This document shows positions 7,264 to 14,229 of a DNA stretch of 15,089 nucleotides, in pieces. Both the position numbers and the translations under genes were made by a program. Every line of letters starts with the position of its first letter. Within the stretch, counting starts at the first letter, position 1. Origin of the DNA: Scatosoma sp045533485 (GTDB lineage Bacteria; Bacillota; Clostridia; Christensenellales; Borkfalkiaceae); NCBI GenBank assembly GCA_045533485.1, contig JAZSHX010000032.1, forward strand, positions 1-15,089, written 5' to 3'. A model generated the notes under the pieces. It made no database searches. It was given only the letters and a program-made list of their open reading frames with translations, and was not told the DNA's origin.

Positions 7264-7380
7264 ATGAAAGTAAGACCTTCTGTAAAACCTATGTGCGATA
7301 AGTGCAAAGTTATCAAGAGAAACGGTAGAGTTATGGTGATTTGTTCTAAAAACAAGAGCCATAAACAAAGACAAGGCTAA
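7264..7380 (+). CDS. rpmJ: Large ribosomal subunit protein bL36, zinc form
   Basis: L36 is one of the smallest ribosomal proteins and sits in the large subunit near the L6/L16 region. The 38-residue product reads MKVRPSVKPMCDKCKVIKRN followed by GRVMVICSKNKSHKQRQG. C11, C14, C27 and H33 form the zinc site of the primary L36 type. The common form has 37 residues; one extra residue lies between C27 and the histidine. AGGAG stands about nine bases before the ATG. It closes the spc-like transcription unit; a new promoter follows within 30 bases. Confidence 0.97.
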   Translation: MKVRPSVKPMCDKCKVIKRNGRVMVICSKNKSHKQRQG

Positions 7381-7409
7381 TTTTATTTGAAAATATTGCC
7401 AAAATTTGC

Positions 7410-7438
7410 TTGACACACCTTGCTGGGTATGGTATAAT
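7410..7438 (+). promoter_or_regulatory. Sigma-A promoter of the alpha operon
   Basis: A perfect TTGACA (7410-7415) and a perfect TATAAT (7433-7438) are separated by exactly 17 bases, and TGG before the -10 gives an extended -10 (TGn). Transcription should begin near 7444-7446, about 250 bases before the rpsM start codon. Its strength suggests that rpsM to rplQ can be transcribed independently of the genes upstream. Confidence 0.9.
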
Positions 7439-7444
7439 ATACAG

Positions 7445-7698
7445 TGCCGTAGTTTGGGGATATATGTGCAAATGCGGTAATTTGATAAAAAAAGATACGA
7501 ACTAAGCTGATTTTCCGTAATTTTACGGGAACTCAGTTTTGTTGCGTGTTGTCGCGCGTGCGCGTATACACGTGAGCGCTGTCTTAGAAAACAATACAAC
7601 GTTGACGTAAGGGCATTTTCCACTGCCTAAGCGTAGACGTTCGTTGAAGATAGATAAAAAGAAAAAAGATTATTTAAAAAAACGGAGGATAGAAATCA
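7445..7698 (+). promoter_or_regulatory. Structured 5' leader of rpsM, possible ribosomal-protein autoregulatory region
   Basis: No gene is visible between rpmJ and rpsM (318 bases). Downstream of the promoter three foldable segments are seen. CCGTA-G-TTTG (7447-7456) pairs with CAAATGCGG (7469-7477) with one bulge, and competes with CAAAT/ATTTG (7469-7483). A long imperfect hairpin spans 7500-7543 (core TTTCCGT/ACGGGAA around AATTTT, then CTGA/TCAG, then an outer arm), followed by a TTTTGTT run inside its 3' side. A GC-rich segment at 7554-7579 can pair GCGC with GCGC. In E. coli, S4 represses the alpha operon by binding its leader; that this leader binds S4 is an inference only. The start codon has a GGAGG site (7683-7687). 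Confidence 0.5.
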
Positions 7699-8067
7699 AT
7701 GGCACGTGTTGCCGGTGTAGATTTTCTCAGAGAAAAGAGAGTGGCAATCGGCCTTACCTACATCTATGGTATCGGCTTGACGAGTTCCAAAAAGATTCTC
7801 GCGGAATGTGGTAACAATCCCGAAACGAGAGTGAAAGATCTCGACGAGACTGACGTTTCTAAATTGAGAGAATATATCGACCAAAACATGAGAGTAGAAG
7901 GTGAACTTCGCAGTGAAGTTTCCTTGAACATTAAGCGCCTTATGGAAATCGGTTGCTATCGCGGCATCCGTCACAGAAAGGGCTTGCCCGTACGCGGACA
8001 AAGCACGAAGAGAAATGCTCGTACGCGTAAAGGTCCTGCGCGCGCAATCGCAGGTAAGAAGAAATAA
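7699..8067 (+). CDS. rpsM: Small ribosomal subunit protein uS13
   Basis: S13 is in the head of the small subunit and forms bridges to L5 and contacts to P-site tRNA. The 122-residue product has MARVAGVDFLREKRV, the helix-two-turn-helix IYGIGLTSSKKIL, the middle RVKDLDETDVSKLREYI, and the basic C-terminal tail with CYRGIRHRKGLPVRGQSTKR and NARTRKGPARAIAGKKK. Length is typical (about 121-124). It is the first gene of the alpha operon, 11 bases after a GGAGG site and 18 bases before rpsK. Confidence 0.98.
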   Translation: MARVAGVDFLREKRVAIGLTYIYGIGLTSSKKILAECGNNPETRVKDLDETDVSKLREYIDQNMRVEGELRSEVSLNIKRLMEIGCYRGIRHRKGLPVRGQSTKRNARTRKGPARAIAGKKK

Positions 8068-8085
8068 TTAGGGAGGCGATAAAAA

Positions 8086-8484
8086 ATGGCAGAAGTTAAG
8101 AAAAGAGTCGCTTCTCGTAAGCGCAAAGAAATTAAGAAAGTAGACAAGGGACAAGTTCACATTCAATCTACTTTCAACAACACGATCGTAACCGTTACCG
8201 ATATGAATGGTAATGCAATCGCACAATCGAGCGCAGGCGCGCTTGGTTACAAGGGTAGCAGAAAGGGTACTCCTTTCGCAGCGCAAATGGCTGCTGAAAC
8301 GGCTGCAAAAGTTGGTAAAGAACACGGTCTTAGATCGGTTGAAGTATACGTGAAGGGCCCTGGTGCCGGTAGAGAATCCGCTATCCGTGCTTTGGCTGCG
8401 TGCGAACTTGAAATCACGTTGATTTCCGACGTATCGCCCATCCCCCACAACGGATGCAGACCCCCGAAACGTCGTAGAGTTTAA
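8086..8484 (+). CDS. rpsK: Small ribosomal subunit protein uS11
   Basis: S11 forms part of the platform of the small subunit and lines the mRNA exit path. The 132-residue product has a lysine/arginine-rich N-terminus, then GQVHIQSTFNNTIVTVTD, SSAGALGYKGSRKGTPFAAQ, VEVYVKGPGAGRESAIRAL, and the C-terminal DVSPIPHNGCRPPKRRRV, all diagnostic. Length is normal (about 129-132). It begins 18 bases after rpsM behind a GGGAGG site and ends 18 bases before rpsD. Confidence 0.98.
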   Translation: MAEVKKRVASRKRKEIKKVDKGQVHIQSTFNNTIVTVTDMNGNAIAQSSAGALGYKGSRKGTPFAAQMAAETAAKVGKEHGLRSVEVYVKGPGAGRESAIRALAACELEITLISDVSPIPHNGCRPPKRRRV

Positions 8485-8502
8485 TCAGGAGGCAAAAAAG
8501 AA

Positions 8503-9129
8503 ATGGCAAGATACAGAGAAGCAAAATGTAAGCTTTGCAGAAGAGAAGGCGCTAAGTTGTTCCTTAAAGGCGACAAGTGCTATATGGAAAAATGCCCGTT
8601 CAATAAACGTCCGGTTGCTCCCGGTCAACACGGCGCGGCAAGAAAGAAGGTTTCCGAATACGGTTTGCAGCTTCGTGAAAAGCAAAAGACCAAGAGAATT
8701 TATGGCGTACAAGAAGGTCAATTCCGTAAATATTATGAAATGGCTGACCGCATGAAAGGCGTTACCGGTGAAAACATGCTTTCCCTTTTGGAAAGACGTT
8801 TGGACAACGTTGTGTTTAGAATGGGTATTGCTCCTTCCAGAACGCTTGCACGTCAAATCGTTAGCCACGCGCATTTGTCCGTAAACGGCAAAACGGTTAC
8901 GATTCCTTCGTATATCGTAAAAGCTGGCGACGTTATCGTTGTTAAAGAAAACAGAAAGGGCAATAATTATTTTACTGCACTTAAAGAAACGAAAGCAAAC
9001 AACAGCCTTGTGAAATGGGTTGAGTTTGACAGAGAAAAACTTGAAGGAAAGGTATTAGCTCTTCCCACGAGAGAAGATATCGACAGCCAGATTGCAGAGC
9101 ATATGATTGTCGAATTGTACTCCAAATAA
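8503..9129 (+). CDS. rpsD: Small ribosomal subunit protein uS4, zinc-type
   Basis: S4 starts assembly of the small subunit by binding the 5' domain of 16S rRNA, and affects decoding fidelity. The 208-residue product carries four N-terminal cysteines, C9, C12, C26 and C31, forming the zinc finger seen in many Firmicute S4 proteins. PVAPGQHG, EYGLQLREKQKTKRIYG and QFRKYYEMA follow. The S4 RNA-binding domain is at about residues 98-160, with LLERRLDNVVFRMGIAPSR and ARQIVSHAHLSVNGK. It lies inside the alpha operon as in Clostridia and E. coli, unlike B. subtilis, where rpsD is separate. That makes a feedback action of S4 on the rpsM leader conceivable. Confidence 0.98.
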   Translation: MARYREAKCKLCRREGAKLFLKGDKCYMEKCPFNKRPVAPGQHGAARKKVSEYGLQLREKQKTKRIYGVQEGQFRKYYEMADRMKGVTGENMLSLLERRLDNVVFRMGIAPSRTLARQIVSHAHLSVNGKTVTIPSYIVKAGDVIVVKENRKGNNYFTALKETKANNSLVKWVEFDREKLEGKVLALPTREDIDSQIAEHMIVELYSK

Positions 9130-9151
9130 TTGAACTATAGGAGGTAACATA

Positions 9152-10102
9152 ATGATCGAAATGGATATGCCCAAACTCGAAGTGCTTGAAAACGACGATT
9201 TCTATGCGAAAGTTGTTTGTGAGCCTTTAGAGAAAGGTTTCGGTCTTACCATTGGCAACTGCCTTAGAAGAATTCTCCTTTCTGCTTTGCCCGGTGCGGC
9301 AGTTAAAGGTATTAAGTTTCTTGATGGCAGCGTGAAACATGAGTTTTCCGCGGTTGCAGGCATTAAAGAAGACGTTACGGAAATCGTTCTTAACTTGAAA
9401 ACGCTTGCAATCAAAACGAAATTACTCGACAAGGATTATGAAAAAGTTTTGCACATCGTAAAAGAAGGTCCTGCGGTGCTTACCGGTAAAGATCTTAACG
9501 TAGATGCGGAACTTGAAGTGATTAACGGAGATCAATACATTTGTACGATTGACGAAGGCGCAACCTTCGACGTGGAAATTACCATCGGCAGAGGTAGAGG
9601 TTACGTTCCTGCAAAAGACAACAAGAAACCTGTTTTGGATTATATTGCAGTGGACTCCATCTACACGCCCGTACAAAGAGTGAACTACACGGTTGAACCT
9701 ACGCGCGTTGGGCAAGCAGTCGACTACGACAAGCTCACGCTGGAAGTTTGGACGGACGGTACGTTCTCTGGTAAAGAAATCATTTCCTTGGCGGCGAAGA
9801 TTATGCAAGATCATATCTCCTTGTTCGTGAATTTGAGTGAAACGATCAGGGGCATGGATATCCTTGTGAAAACGGAAGACGACAAGCAACAACAAATTCT
9901 CAAGATGGCAATCGAAGAAATGGACTTCTCGGTTCGTTCGTATAATTGCTTGAAGAGAGCGAACATTCACACGGTTGAAGATTTGACGAAGAAGACGGAA
10001 GACGATATGTTGAAGGTGAGAAACCTTGGTAGAAAGTCTTTGGACGAAGTTATTCATAAGTTGGAATCTTACGGCCTTTCATTAAAACAACAGGAGGATT
10101 AA
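9152..10102 (+). CDS. rpoA: DNA-directed RNA polymerase subunit alpha
   Basis: The alpha dimer is the assembly scaffold of RNA polymerase, and its C-terminal domain binds UP elements and activators. The 316-residue product has the N-terminal dimer and assembly domain (about residues 1-230), with FGLTIGNCLRRILLSALPGAA, EFSAVAGIKEDVTEIVLNLK and the late NYTVEPTRVGQAVDYDKLTLEVWTDG region. A linker of about 20 residues leads to the C-terminal helix-hairpin-helix domain (from about 250: FSVRSYNCLKRANIHTVEDL, then RNLGRKSLDEV). Length is typical for Firmicutes (about 314-318). A strong AGGAGGT site precedes the ATG by six bases. rplQ starts three bases after its stop, so the two are tightly coupled. 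Confidence 0.98.
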   Translation: MIEMDMPKLEVLENDDFYAKVVCEPLEKGFGLTIGNCLRRILLSALPGAAVKGIKFLDGSVKHEFSAVAGIKEDVTEIVLNLKTLAIKTKLLDKDYEKVLHIVKEGPAVLTGKDLNVDAELEVINGDQYICTIDEGATFDVEITIGRGRGYVPAKDNKKPVLDYIAVDSIYTPVQRVNYTVEPTRVGQAVDYDKLTLEVWTDGTFSGKEIISLAAKIMQDHISLFVNLSETIRGMDILVKTEDDKQQQILKMAIEEMDFSVRSYNCLKRANIHTVEDLTKKTEDDMLKVRNLGRKSLDEVIHKLESYGLSLKQQED

Positions 10103-10105
10103 ATT

Positions 10106-10612
10106 ATGCCCGGTAAATTGGGAAGACCTTCCAAAGAAAGAAACGCACTTTTGAGAGGTTTGGCGTCGCAACTTCTTTGGTATGGTAAAATCGAAACGAC
10201 CGCTGCAAAAGCAAAACAACTTAGACCTTACGTTGAAAAGCTTATCACGAAAGCAGTGAATACGTACGATGATAATATCGAATTTGAAGTAACCAAAAAA
10301 GACAGCAAGGGTAAAGAAATTACCGTTACCAACGTGAAAGACGGCGCAAAGAAACTTGCGGCACGTCGCGCTATTATGGCGAAAACGTATGATTTGCAAG
10401 AAGTAAAAGCTTTCCACGAAAAGAAAGGTGACTTCAAAGCAAGAACGGCTGATATTCAACATCCCTTGATGGATAAGCTCTTCAATGAAATCGCGCCTAA
10501 ATATGCGGCTCGTAAAGAAGAACTTGGTCAAGGTGGCGGTTACACGAGAATTTACCTTCTCGGCGAACGTCGCGGTGACGCAGCAGAAAAAGCAATCATT
10601 GAATTGGTTTAA
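10106..10612 (+). CDS. rplQ: Large ribosomal subunit protein bL17 with internal insertion
   Basis: L17 lies near the peptide exit tunnel opening of the large subunit. The 168-residue product opens with KLGRPSKERNALLRGLASQL and GKIETTAAKAKQLRPYVEKLI, typical of the family. The end, GGGYTRIYLLGERRGDAAEKAIIELV, is also typical. Most bacterial L17 proteins have about 113-130 residues. The excess lies in the middle (about 53-125), where NTYDDNIEFEV and a lysine-rich KKDSKGKEITVTNVKDGAKK replace the short usual linker. Similar long L17 forms occur in some Clostridia, by memory. The AGGAGG site lies inside the end of rpoA. It is the last gene of the operon and is followed by an intrinsic terminator. 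Confidence 0.97.
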   Translation: MPGKLGRPSKERNALLRGLASQLLWYGKIETTAAKAKQLRPYVEKLITKAVNTYDDNIEFEVTKKDSKGKEITVTNVKDGAKKLAARRAIMAKTYDLQEVKAFHEKKGDFKARTADIQHPLMDKLFNEIAPKYAARKEELGQGGGYTRIYLLGERRGDAAEKAIIELV

Positions 10613-10629
10613 TTGCTAAAATAAGAAGC

Positions 10630-10664
10630 AAGCACCCATGTACAAAGTCATGGGTGCTTTTTTT
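10630..10664 (+). terminator. Intrinsic terminator of the alpha operon
   Basis: AAGCACCCATG (10630-10640) pairs perfectly with CATGGGTGCTT (10649-10659) around an eight-base loop and runs into a seven-base T-tract (10658-10664). It begins 17 bases after the rplQ stop and ends the ribosomal transcription unit. Confidence 0.95.
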
Positions 10665-10752
10665 ATCTGTAAAGATTTTAATAAATGCTTTTGCAACGAA
10701 AAAAATATCTGTTTCATGGGGGCATAATAAGGATTATATAGACAAAAAGAAG

Positions 10753-10787
10753 ACGGCGTTACGAAATATGCAACGCCGTGATTTTTT
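10753..10787. terminator. Probably bidirectional intrinsic terminator
   Basis: ACGGCGTT (10753-10760) pairs with AACGCCGT (10772-10779) and is followed by GATTTTTT on the plus strand; on the minus strand the same stem runs into CTTCTTTTT. It lies directly after the stop codon of the minus-strand degV remnant, so it probably served that gene, and can also back up the rplQ terminator. The 85 bases between the two terminators show no gene. Confidence 0.8.
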
Positions 10788-10789
10788 CA

Positions 10790-11277
10790 TTAGTCAGGGA
10801 TAACGCGAATGATGCCAAACGCCAAAGCATCAGGGCCTGTATGGCACGCGATGCTTAACGACATGCCGTCGCAAGAAAGGAAAGGGATATTTGGGAATAT
10901 CGTTTTTAATTCGCTCTCGTATTGAAGCGCATCTTCTCTTCCTTCATTATAAGCGACGACAAGGCGAACTTCACCTTTTTCTAATGCTTCCTTATATTCT
11001 TGTTCAAGCTTTTGCTGTACGGCAATTTTTACGGCTTCCTTGGCTTTTTGCATGGTTCTTGGAACAGCGAATTTATCCAGGTGTCCATTGTTTAACAGCA
11101 GTACGGGACGGAGCTTTAAGAGAGAGCCTATTGCCGCTGCGGCAGGAGAAATTCGACCGCTTGATCATACTCTTTCAAAATCTGACGCCAGAACTCCGTC
11201 ACTTCGCCTATGCTTGGTTGAGAAGTGGTGATATTCGCTTTGTTTTTTAGCTTTTGGTAAAAGTCGTTATAAATATG
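10790..11277 (-). pseudogene. Degenerate DegV family (FakB-like fatty-acid-binding) gene
   Basis: DegV proteins bind fatty acids; those paired with FakA deliver them for phosphorylation. Two homologous pieces remain on the minus strand. The first (11277 down to about 11160) reads DFYQKLKNKANITTSQPSIG then EVTEFWRQILKEYDQ, containing the TSQPS fatty-acid-pocket motif. The second is in another frame, from about 11158 to the stop at 10790. It reads GRISPAAAAIGSLLKLRPVL, NNGHLDKFAVPRTMQKA and finally ACHTGPDALAFGI, the C-terminal GRIS and HTGP motifs. The first roughly 60 residues and the segment between TSQPS and GRIS (LSGT, DS-type motifs, about 80 residues) are missing, and the pieces are frameshifted. 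About 160 of about 280 residues survive. The 87-residue piece starting at 11053 could still be translated, but a folded DegV is not expected. Confidence 0.85.
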
Positions 11278-12579
11278 TTAAAATTCAACCAAAATCGTCA
11301 TATACGGCTGGATGGTTTTGCGTGCCACCGACCACGATAAGCGGTGTTCGTCGTCGATGATATGCCACCTTGCGTTTGATAAGTCCACGCCCGAGATATT
11401 TAACTCTTGCGCTTTGTCGGTGAGGTTTGTAATCATCAACGCGTGTTTTTCCCCATCGCCCGCCGCGAGTGCGTATACGTTTTGCGTATCGCAAGTAAGT
11501 TCCACTTGCGTACCAAGTCGGTACAAGTGTGCAAATGCGGCATACACGTAATAGGTGTGCGACGGCACGAGCTTGTGCGAAGGTGTAGCGAACGCGGAAT
11601 AGAGCGAGCCGTCCATTCTCGCATCGTAAATCATCAACATATCCAAAGGCAAGTTCTGCGCGCCGATCATTGCTTTTGCAACGAACGCGCTTTGTTCCGC
11701 GGTATGCCTACGATCGCGTGCGGGGTTCCACTCGTTTAAGTGGCTTTCCGTGCTGGTGAAACCGTACGAGTCAAGCTGTTCGCGCACCCAGCTACAATGC
11801 TTTAATAAGTTATCCATGCTGTTATAGCAATGCCACGAGAAGAAATCAATGGGGGCACCGTGTTCCTTGACGTATTTCATAAAGCCGTGGAAAAAATCGA
11901 GCTGGTATTGATGGGCAGGTTTCGCCGCGAGTTCTTCCGCCGTATCAGTAATCGCTTGGAAGCCCATAGAGCTATACCCGCCTACTTTGATATTCGGGTG
12001 TTTTGCTTTCAGGTACTTTGCCGTTACGTCGTATAAATTGTAATATTCTTCCGCCGTACCATTCCACATTTGTGAAACGCGTAAAGTGGCGGCATCGTCG
12101 GGCTCGTTCCAAATTTCCCAGTATTCGATATCGTAGTGGAAACCGTTTGCCCAGCCGTCGTTGTAGTGCGCGACGATGCGTTCGCAAATTCTTGCCCATT
12201 TTGCGGCGTCCTTTGGACAATCAATGCGGTAAGACTTAATTTCCGAATGGTTTTCAATGGTAACGCCCAAACGATAATAAGCTTTTATGCCGTGTTGATA
12301 AAGCGCGGTAATATAAGCGTCGGTAAAGGCGAAGTCGTAATTTTTCGGGTCGTTTTCATCCGCTTCGAAATCGCGGAAAATATTAGGAATATCCACGTAC
12401 CTATTTCCGCCGAACAGGCCGCCTACGTCGTGCAAGCGCACGTAGGGAACGGACACGTCGGATAAGTAGTGAAAGGGCTCGTACGCTTTGTAGCCTTGTC
12501 CGCTTGTGGGGGCTTGACCCGTCGCGTTCATGTTTTTAATTTTGCCTATCTTCTTGTCGAGATTGATTGTAATTTGCAT
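11278..12579 (-). CDS. Glycoside hydrolase, family 39-like (beta-xylosidase type)
   Basis: The 433-residue product looks like a clan GH-A (beta/alpha)8-barrel hydrolase of the GH39 type, which includes beta-xylosidases; the true substrate is not evident. Seen: VPYVRLHDVGG (about 44-54), AYYRLGVTIEN, YWEIWNEPDD with the likely acid/base E159, DFFSWHCYN (245-253), and ESHLNEWNPARD with the likely nucleophile E283. A beta-rich C-terminal part follows from about 340. There is no signal peptide, so it should act in the cytoplasm on imported oligosaccharides or glycosides. No transporter or regulator gene adjoins it. AAGGA lies nine bases before the ATG and a promoter is upstream at 12659-12631. 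Its stop codon abuts the degV remnant. Family-level identification is good; the product name beyond that is uncertain. Confidence 0.85.
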   Translation of the reverse strand: MQITINLDKKIGKIKNMNATGQAPTSGQGYKAYEPFHYLSDVSVPYVRLHDVGGLFGGNRYVDIPNIFRDFEADENDPKNYDFAFTDAYITALYQHGIKAYYRLGVTIENHSEIKSYRIDCPKDAAKWARICERIVAHYNDGWANGFHYDIEYWEIWNEPDDAATLRVSQMWNGTAEEYYNLYDVTAKYLKAKHPNIKVGGYSSMGFQAITDTAEELAAKPAHQYQLDFFHGFMKYVKEHGAPIDFFSWHCYNSMDNLLKHCSWVREQLDSYGFTSTESHLNEWNPARDRRHTAEQSAFVAKAMIGAQNLPLDMLMIYDARMDGSLYSAFATPSHKLVPSHTYYVYAAFAHLYRLGTQVELTCDTQNVYALAAGDGEKHALMITNLTDKAQELNISGVDLSNARWHIIDDEHRLSWSVARKTIQPYMTILVEF

Positions 12580-12630
12580 ACTATATTTTCCTTAGCATCC
12601 CACCATTCATGAGGGGAGCACTACATAATT

Positions 12631-12659
12631 ATTTTATCACTAATTTTCCCCTTTGTCAA
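12631..12659 (-). promoter_or_regulatory. Promoter of the glycoside hydrolase gene
   Basis: Read on the minus strand, TTGACA (12659-12654) is followed after 17 bases by TAAAAT (12636-12631). This is a near-consensus sigma-A promoter whose transcript would start near 12624 and give a leader of about 45 bases. No clear catabolite-repression operator is seen. Confidence 0.85.
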
Positions 12660-12777
12660 TATAAAGATAGAAATAAAAATATGTAAAAACATTCAAAAAA
12701 CATGTAAAAGCGGTCACGTTCGTGTTTTGTTTGCGGGTAGGGGGCGAGCGACTAAGAAAAAAGGCAAGAATAAATTG

Positions 12778-12806
12778 TTTACAAATGCTTACGATTGTGC
12801 TATAAT
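12778..12806 (+). promoter_or_regulatory. Promoter of the serine dehydratase gene
   Basis: TTTACA (12778-12783) and TATAAT (12801-12806) are 17 bases apart, with TGC just before the -10 (extended -10). The expected start near 12813 gives a leader of about 45 bases that holds the palindromes GTGCAC (12820-12825) and TATGCGCATA (12833-12842), which could be an operator. The divergent gap 12580-12858 holds this and the glycosidase promoter and no gene. Confidence 0.85.
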
Positions 12807-12858
12807 AATAGGGAAAAGTGTGCACGTGTGCGTATGCGCATAAATAAAGGAAAATGTT

Positions 12859-14049
12859 ATGAAATCGTTAAAAGAATTATACAGAATAGGCAAAGGTCCG
12901 TCGTCGTCGCATACCATAGGGCCCGAACGCGCTTGCAAGCTGTTTTTATCGGAAAACTCCGACGCTGATGCGTTTGAAGTAACTTTATTTGGCTCGCTGG
13001 CGAAAACGGGAGTAGGGCACGGCACGGAAGAGGTGATTCGTAGTGTATTGCGACCTGTATGCGTAAAATACGATGAAAAAACGCAAATGTCGCACCCAAA
13101 CACTATGGAGCTTATTGCGCTTAAAAACGGCGCAAAAATGGGCTCTATGCGCGTTTACAGCATTGGGGGCGGTGCCATTCAGGTGGAAGGCAGAACGGAC
13201 GCGGAAGGGCGCGAAGTGTATCCACTCAATCGCTTGGCGGATATTCGCGTATATTGCGAAGAGCGGAATATGCGGTTATACGATTATGTTTTTGCGTGCG
13301 AAGGGGAAGAGATTCGCGCGTATTTATCCGAAGTTTGGGCGACGATGAAGGCGGCGATTGACCGTGGTGTGAAGGCTGAAGGAATTTTACCGGGCGGTTT
13401 GCAAGTGGAAAGGCGCGCGAAAGTATTATATAATAACCAAGCGCCGGAAGAAACGGCGGAAACAAGAGAGCACCGTTTGGTATGTGCGTATGCTTTTGCG
13501 GTGAGTGAAGAAAACGCGGCAGGGGGCACGATTGTTACAGCACCGACCTGCGGCGCATGCGGCGTTTTGCCTGCGGTATTGAAATATGCGCAGGAACGAC
13601 AGGGCTATACGGACGAACAAATCGTTTGCGCTTTGGCAACGGCTGGGCTTATCGGTAATTTAATTAAAACGAATGCGTCTATCTCTGGGGCGGAATGCGG
13701 TTGTCAAGCGGAAATCGGCAGCGCGTGCTGCATGGCTACTGCAGCTTTGAGTGAGCTTAGAGAAATGTCGCTTGGGCAAATTGAATATGCGTCAGAAATT
13801 GCGATGGAGCACCATTTGGGATTGACGTGCGATCCCGTTTGTGGGCTTGTTCAAATACCTTGTATTGAGCGCAACGCGGTGGCGGCAGTACGCGCGATTA
13901 ACGCATCGTCCTTGGCATATTTTTTGTCGGACAGCAGAAAGATTTCCTTCGATTTAGTGATACAAACTATGTACGAAACGGGGAAAGATTTGCATCACTC
14001 TTACCGTGAAACGGCAGAAGGCGGTTTGGCAAAACTGTATATGAAATAG
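12859..14049 (+). CDS. sdaA: L-serine ammonia-lyase (single-chain, iron-sulfur dependent)
   Basis: The enzyme deaminates L-serine to pyruvate and ammonia in the cytoplasm using a [4Fe-4S] cluster, not pyridoxal phosphate. The 396-residue product fuses the beta-type N-terminal domain (about 1-145, with GPSSSHTIGP at 13-22 and GSLAKTGVGHGT at 45-56) to the alpha-type catalytic domain (from about 150). The catalytic part has ILPGGLQVERRA, APTCGACGVLPAV, GAECGCQAEIG, TCDPVCGLVQIPC and IERNAVAA. By homology C282, C324 and C335 are cluster ligands. Extra cysteines 231, 234, 280, 290, 291 and 328 are common in this family. B. subtilis splits the domains into sdaAB and sdaAA; single chains of about 400 residues occur in gut anaerobes. 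AAGG precedes the ATG by eight bases. The stop is TAG, unlike the TAA of the ribosomal genes. Confidence 0.95.
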   Translation: MKSLKELYRIGKGPSSSHTIGPERACKLFLSENSDADAFEVTLFGSLAKTGVGHGTEEVIRSVLRPVCVKYDEKTQMSHPNTMELIALKNGAKMGSMRVYSIGGGAIQVEGRTDAEGREVYPLNRLADIRVYCEERNMRLYDYVFACEGEEIRAYLSEVWATMKAAIDRGVKAEGILPGGLQVERRAKVLYNNQAPEETAETREHRLVCAYAFAVSEENAAGGTIVTAPTCGACGVLPAVLKYAQERQGYTDEQIVCALATAGLIGNLIKTNASISGAECGCQAEIGSACCMATAALSELREMSLGQIEYASEIAMEHHLGLTCDPVCGLVQIPCIERNAVAAVRAINASSLAYFLSDSRKISFDLVIQTMYETGKDLHHSYRETAEGGLAKLYMK

Positions 14050-14061
14050 GGAAAGGTAGGG

Positions 14062-14115
14062 GGCAGGTATGCGTTGAATACAGAAAAATTAATTTTTTTC
14101 AATGCGTACTCTGCC
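14062..14115 (+). other. Long hairpin after the serine dehydratase gene
   Basis: GGCAGGTATGCGTTGAA (14062-14078) pairs with TTCAATGCGTACTCTGCC (14098-14115) through about 17 pairs including G·U pairs and one bulged base; the loop holds A- and T-rich arms that can pair as well. An A-rich stretch, not T-rich, follows in the plus direction, so it is an atypical terminator or an mRNA-end protecting structure. Confidence 0.55.
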
Positions 14116-14172
14116 TTAAAAAAAGAAAAATAAAAAAAGTTAAAAAAAATGAGAAAAACAATAGAAAAACGT

Positions 14173-14201
14173 TTGACAAATATCGTGAAATAGATTATTA
14201 T
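14173..14201 (+). promoter_or_regulatory. Promoter of the tRNA cluster with upstream A-tracts
   Basis: TTGACA (14173-14178) and TATTAT (14196-14201) are 17 bases apart. Transcription should begin near 14208, about 22 bases before tRNA-Asp. The 55 bases before the -35 (14117-14171) consist of repeated A-runs and probably act as an UP element for the alpha C-terminal domain and as curved DNA, as is common at stable-RNA promoters. Confidence 0.85.
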
Positions 14202-14229
14202 ATATAGGCACTGTTTGATAGCGACTTGT

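Noticed and set aside
10891..11250. Plus-strand reading frames opposite the degV remnant
   Set aside because: They run antisense to clear DegV homology and have no family resemblance or ribosome binding site.
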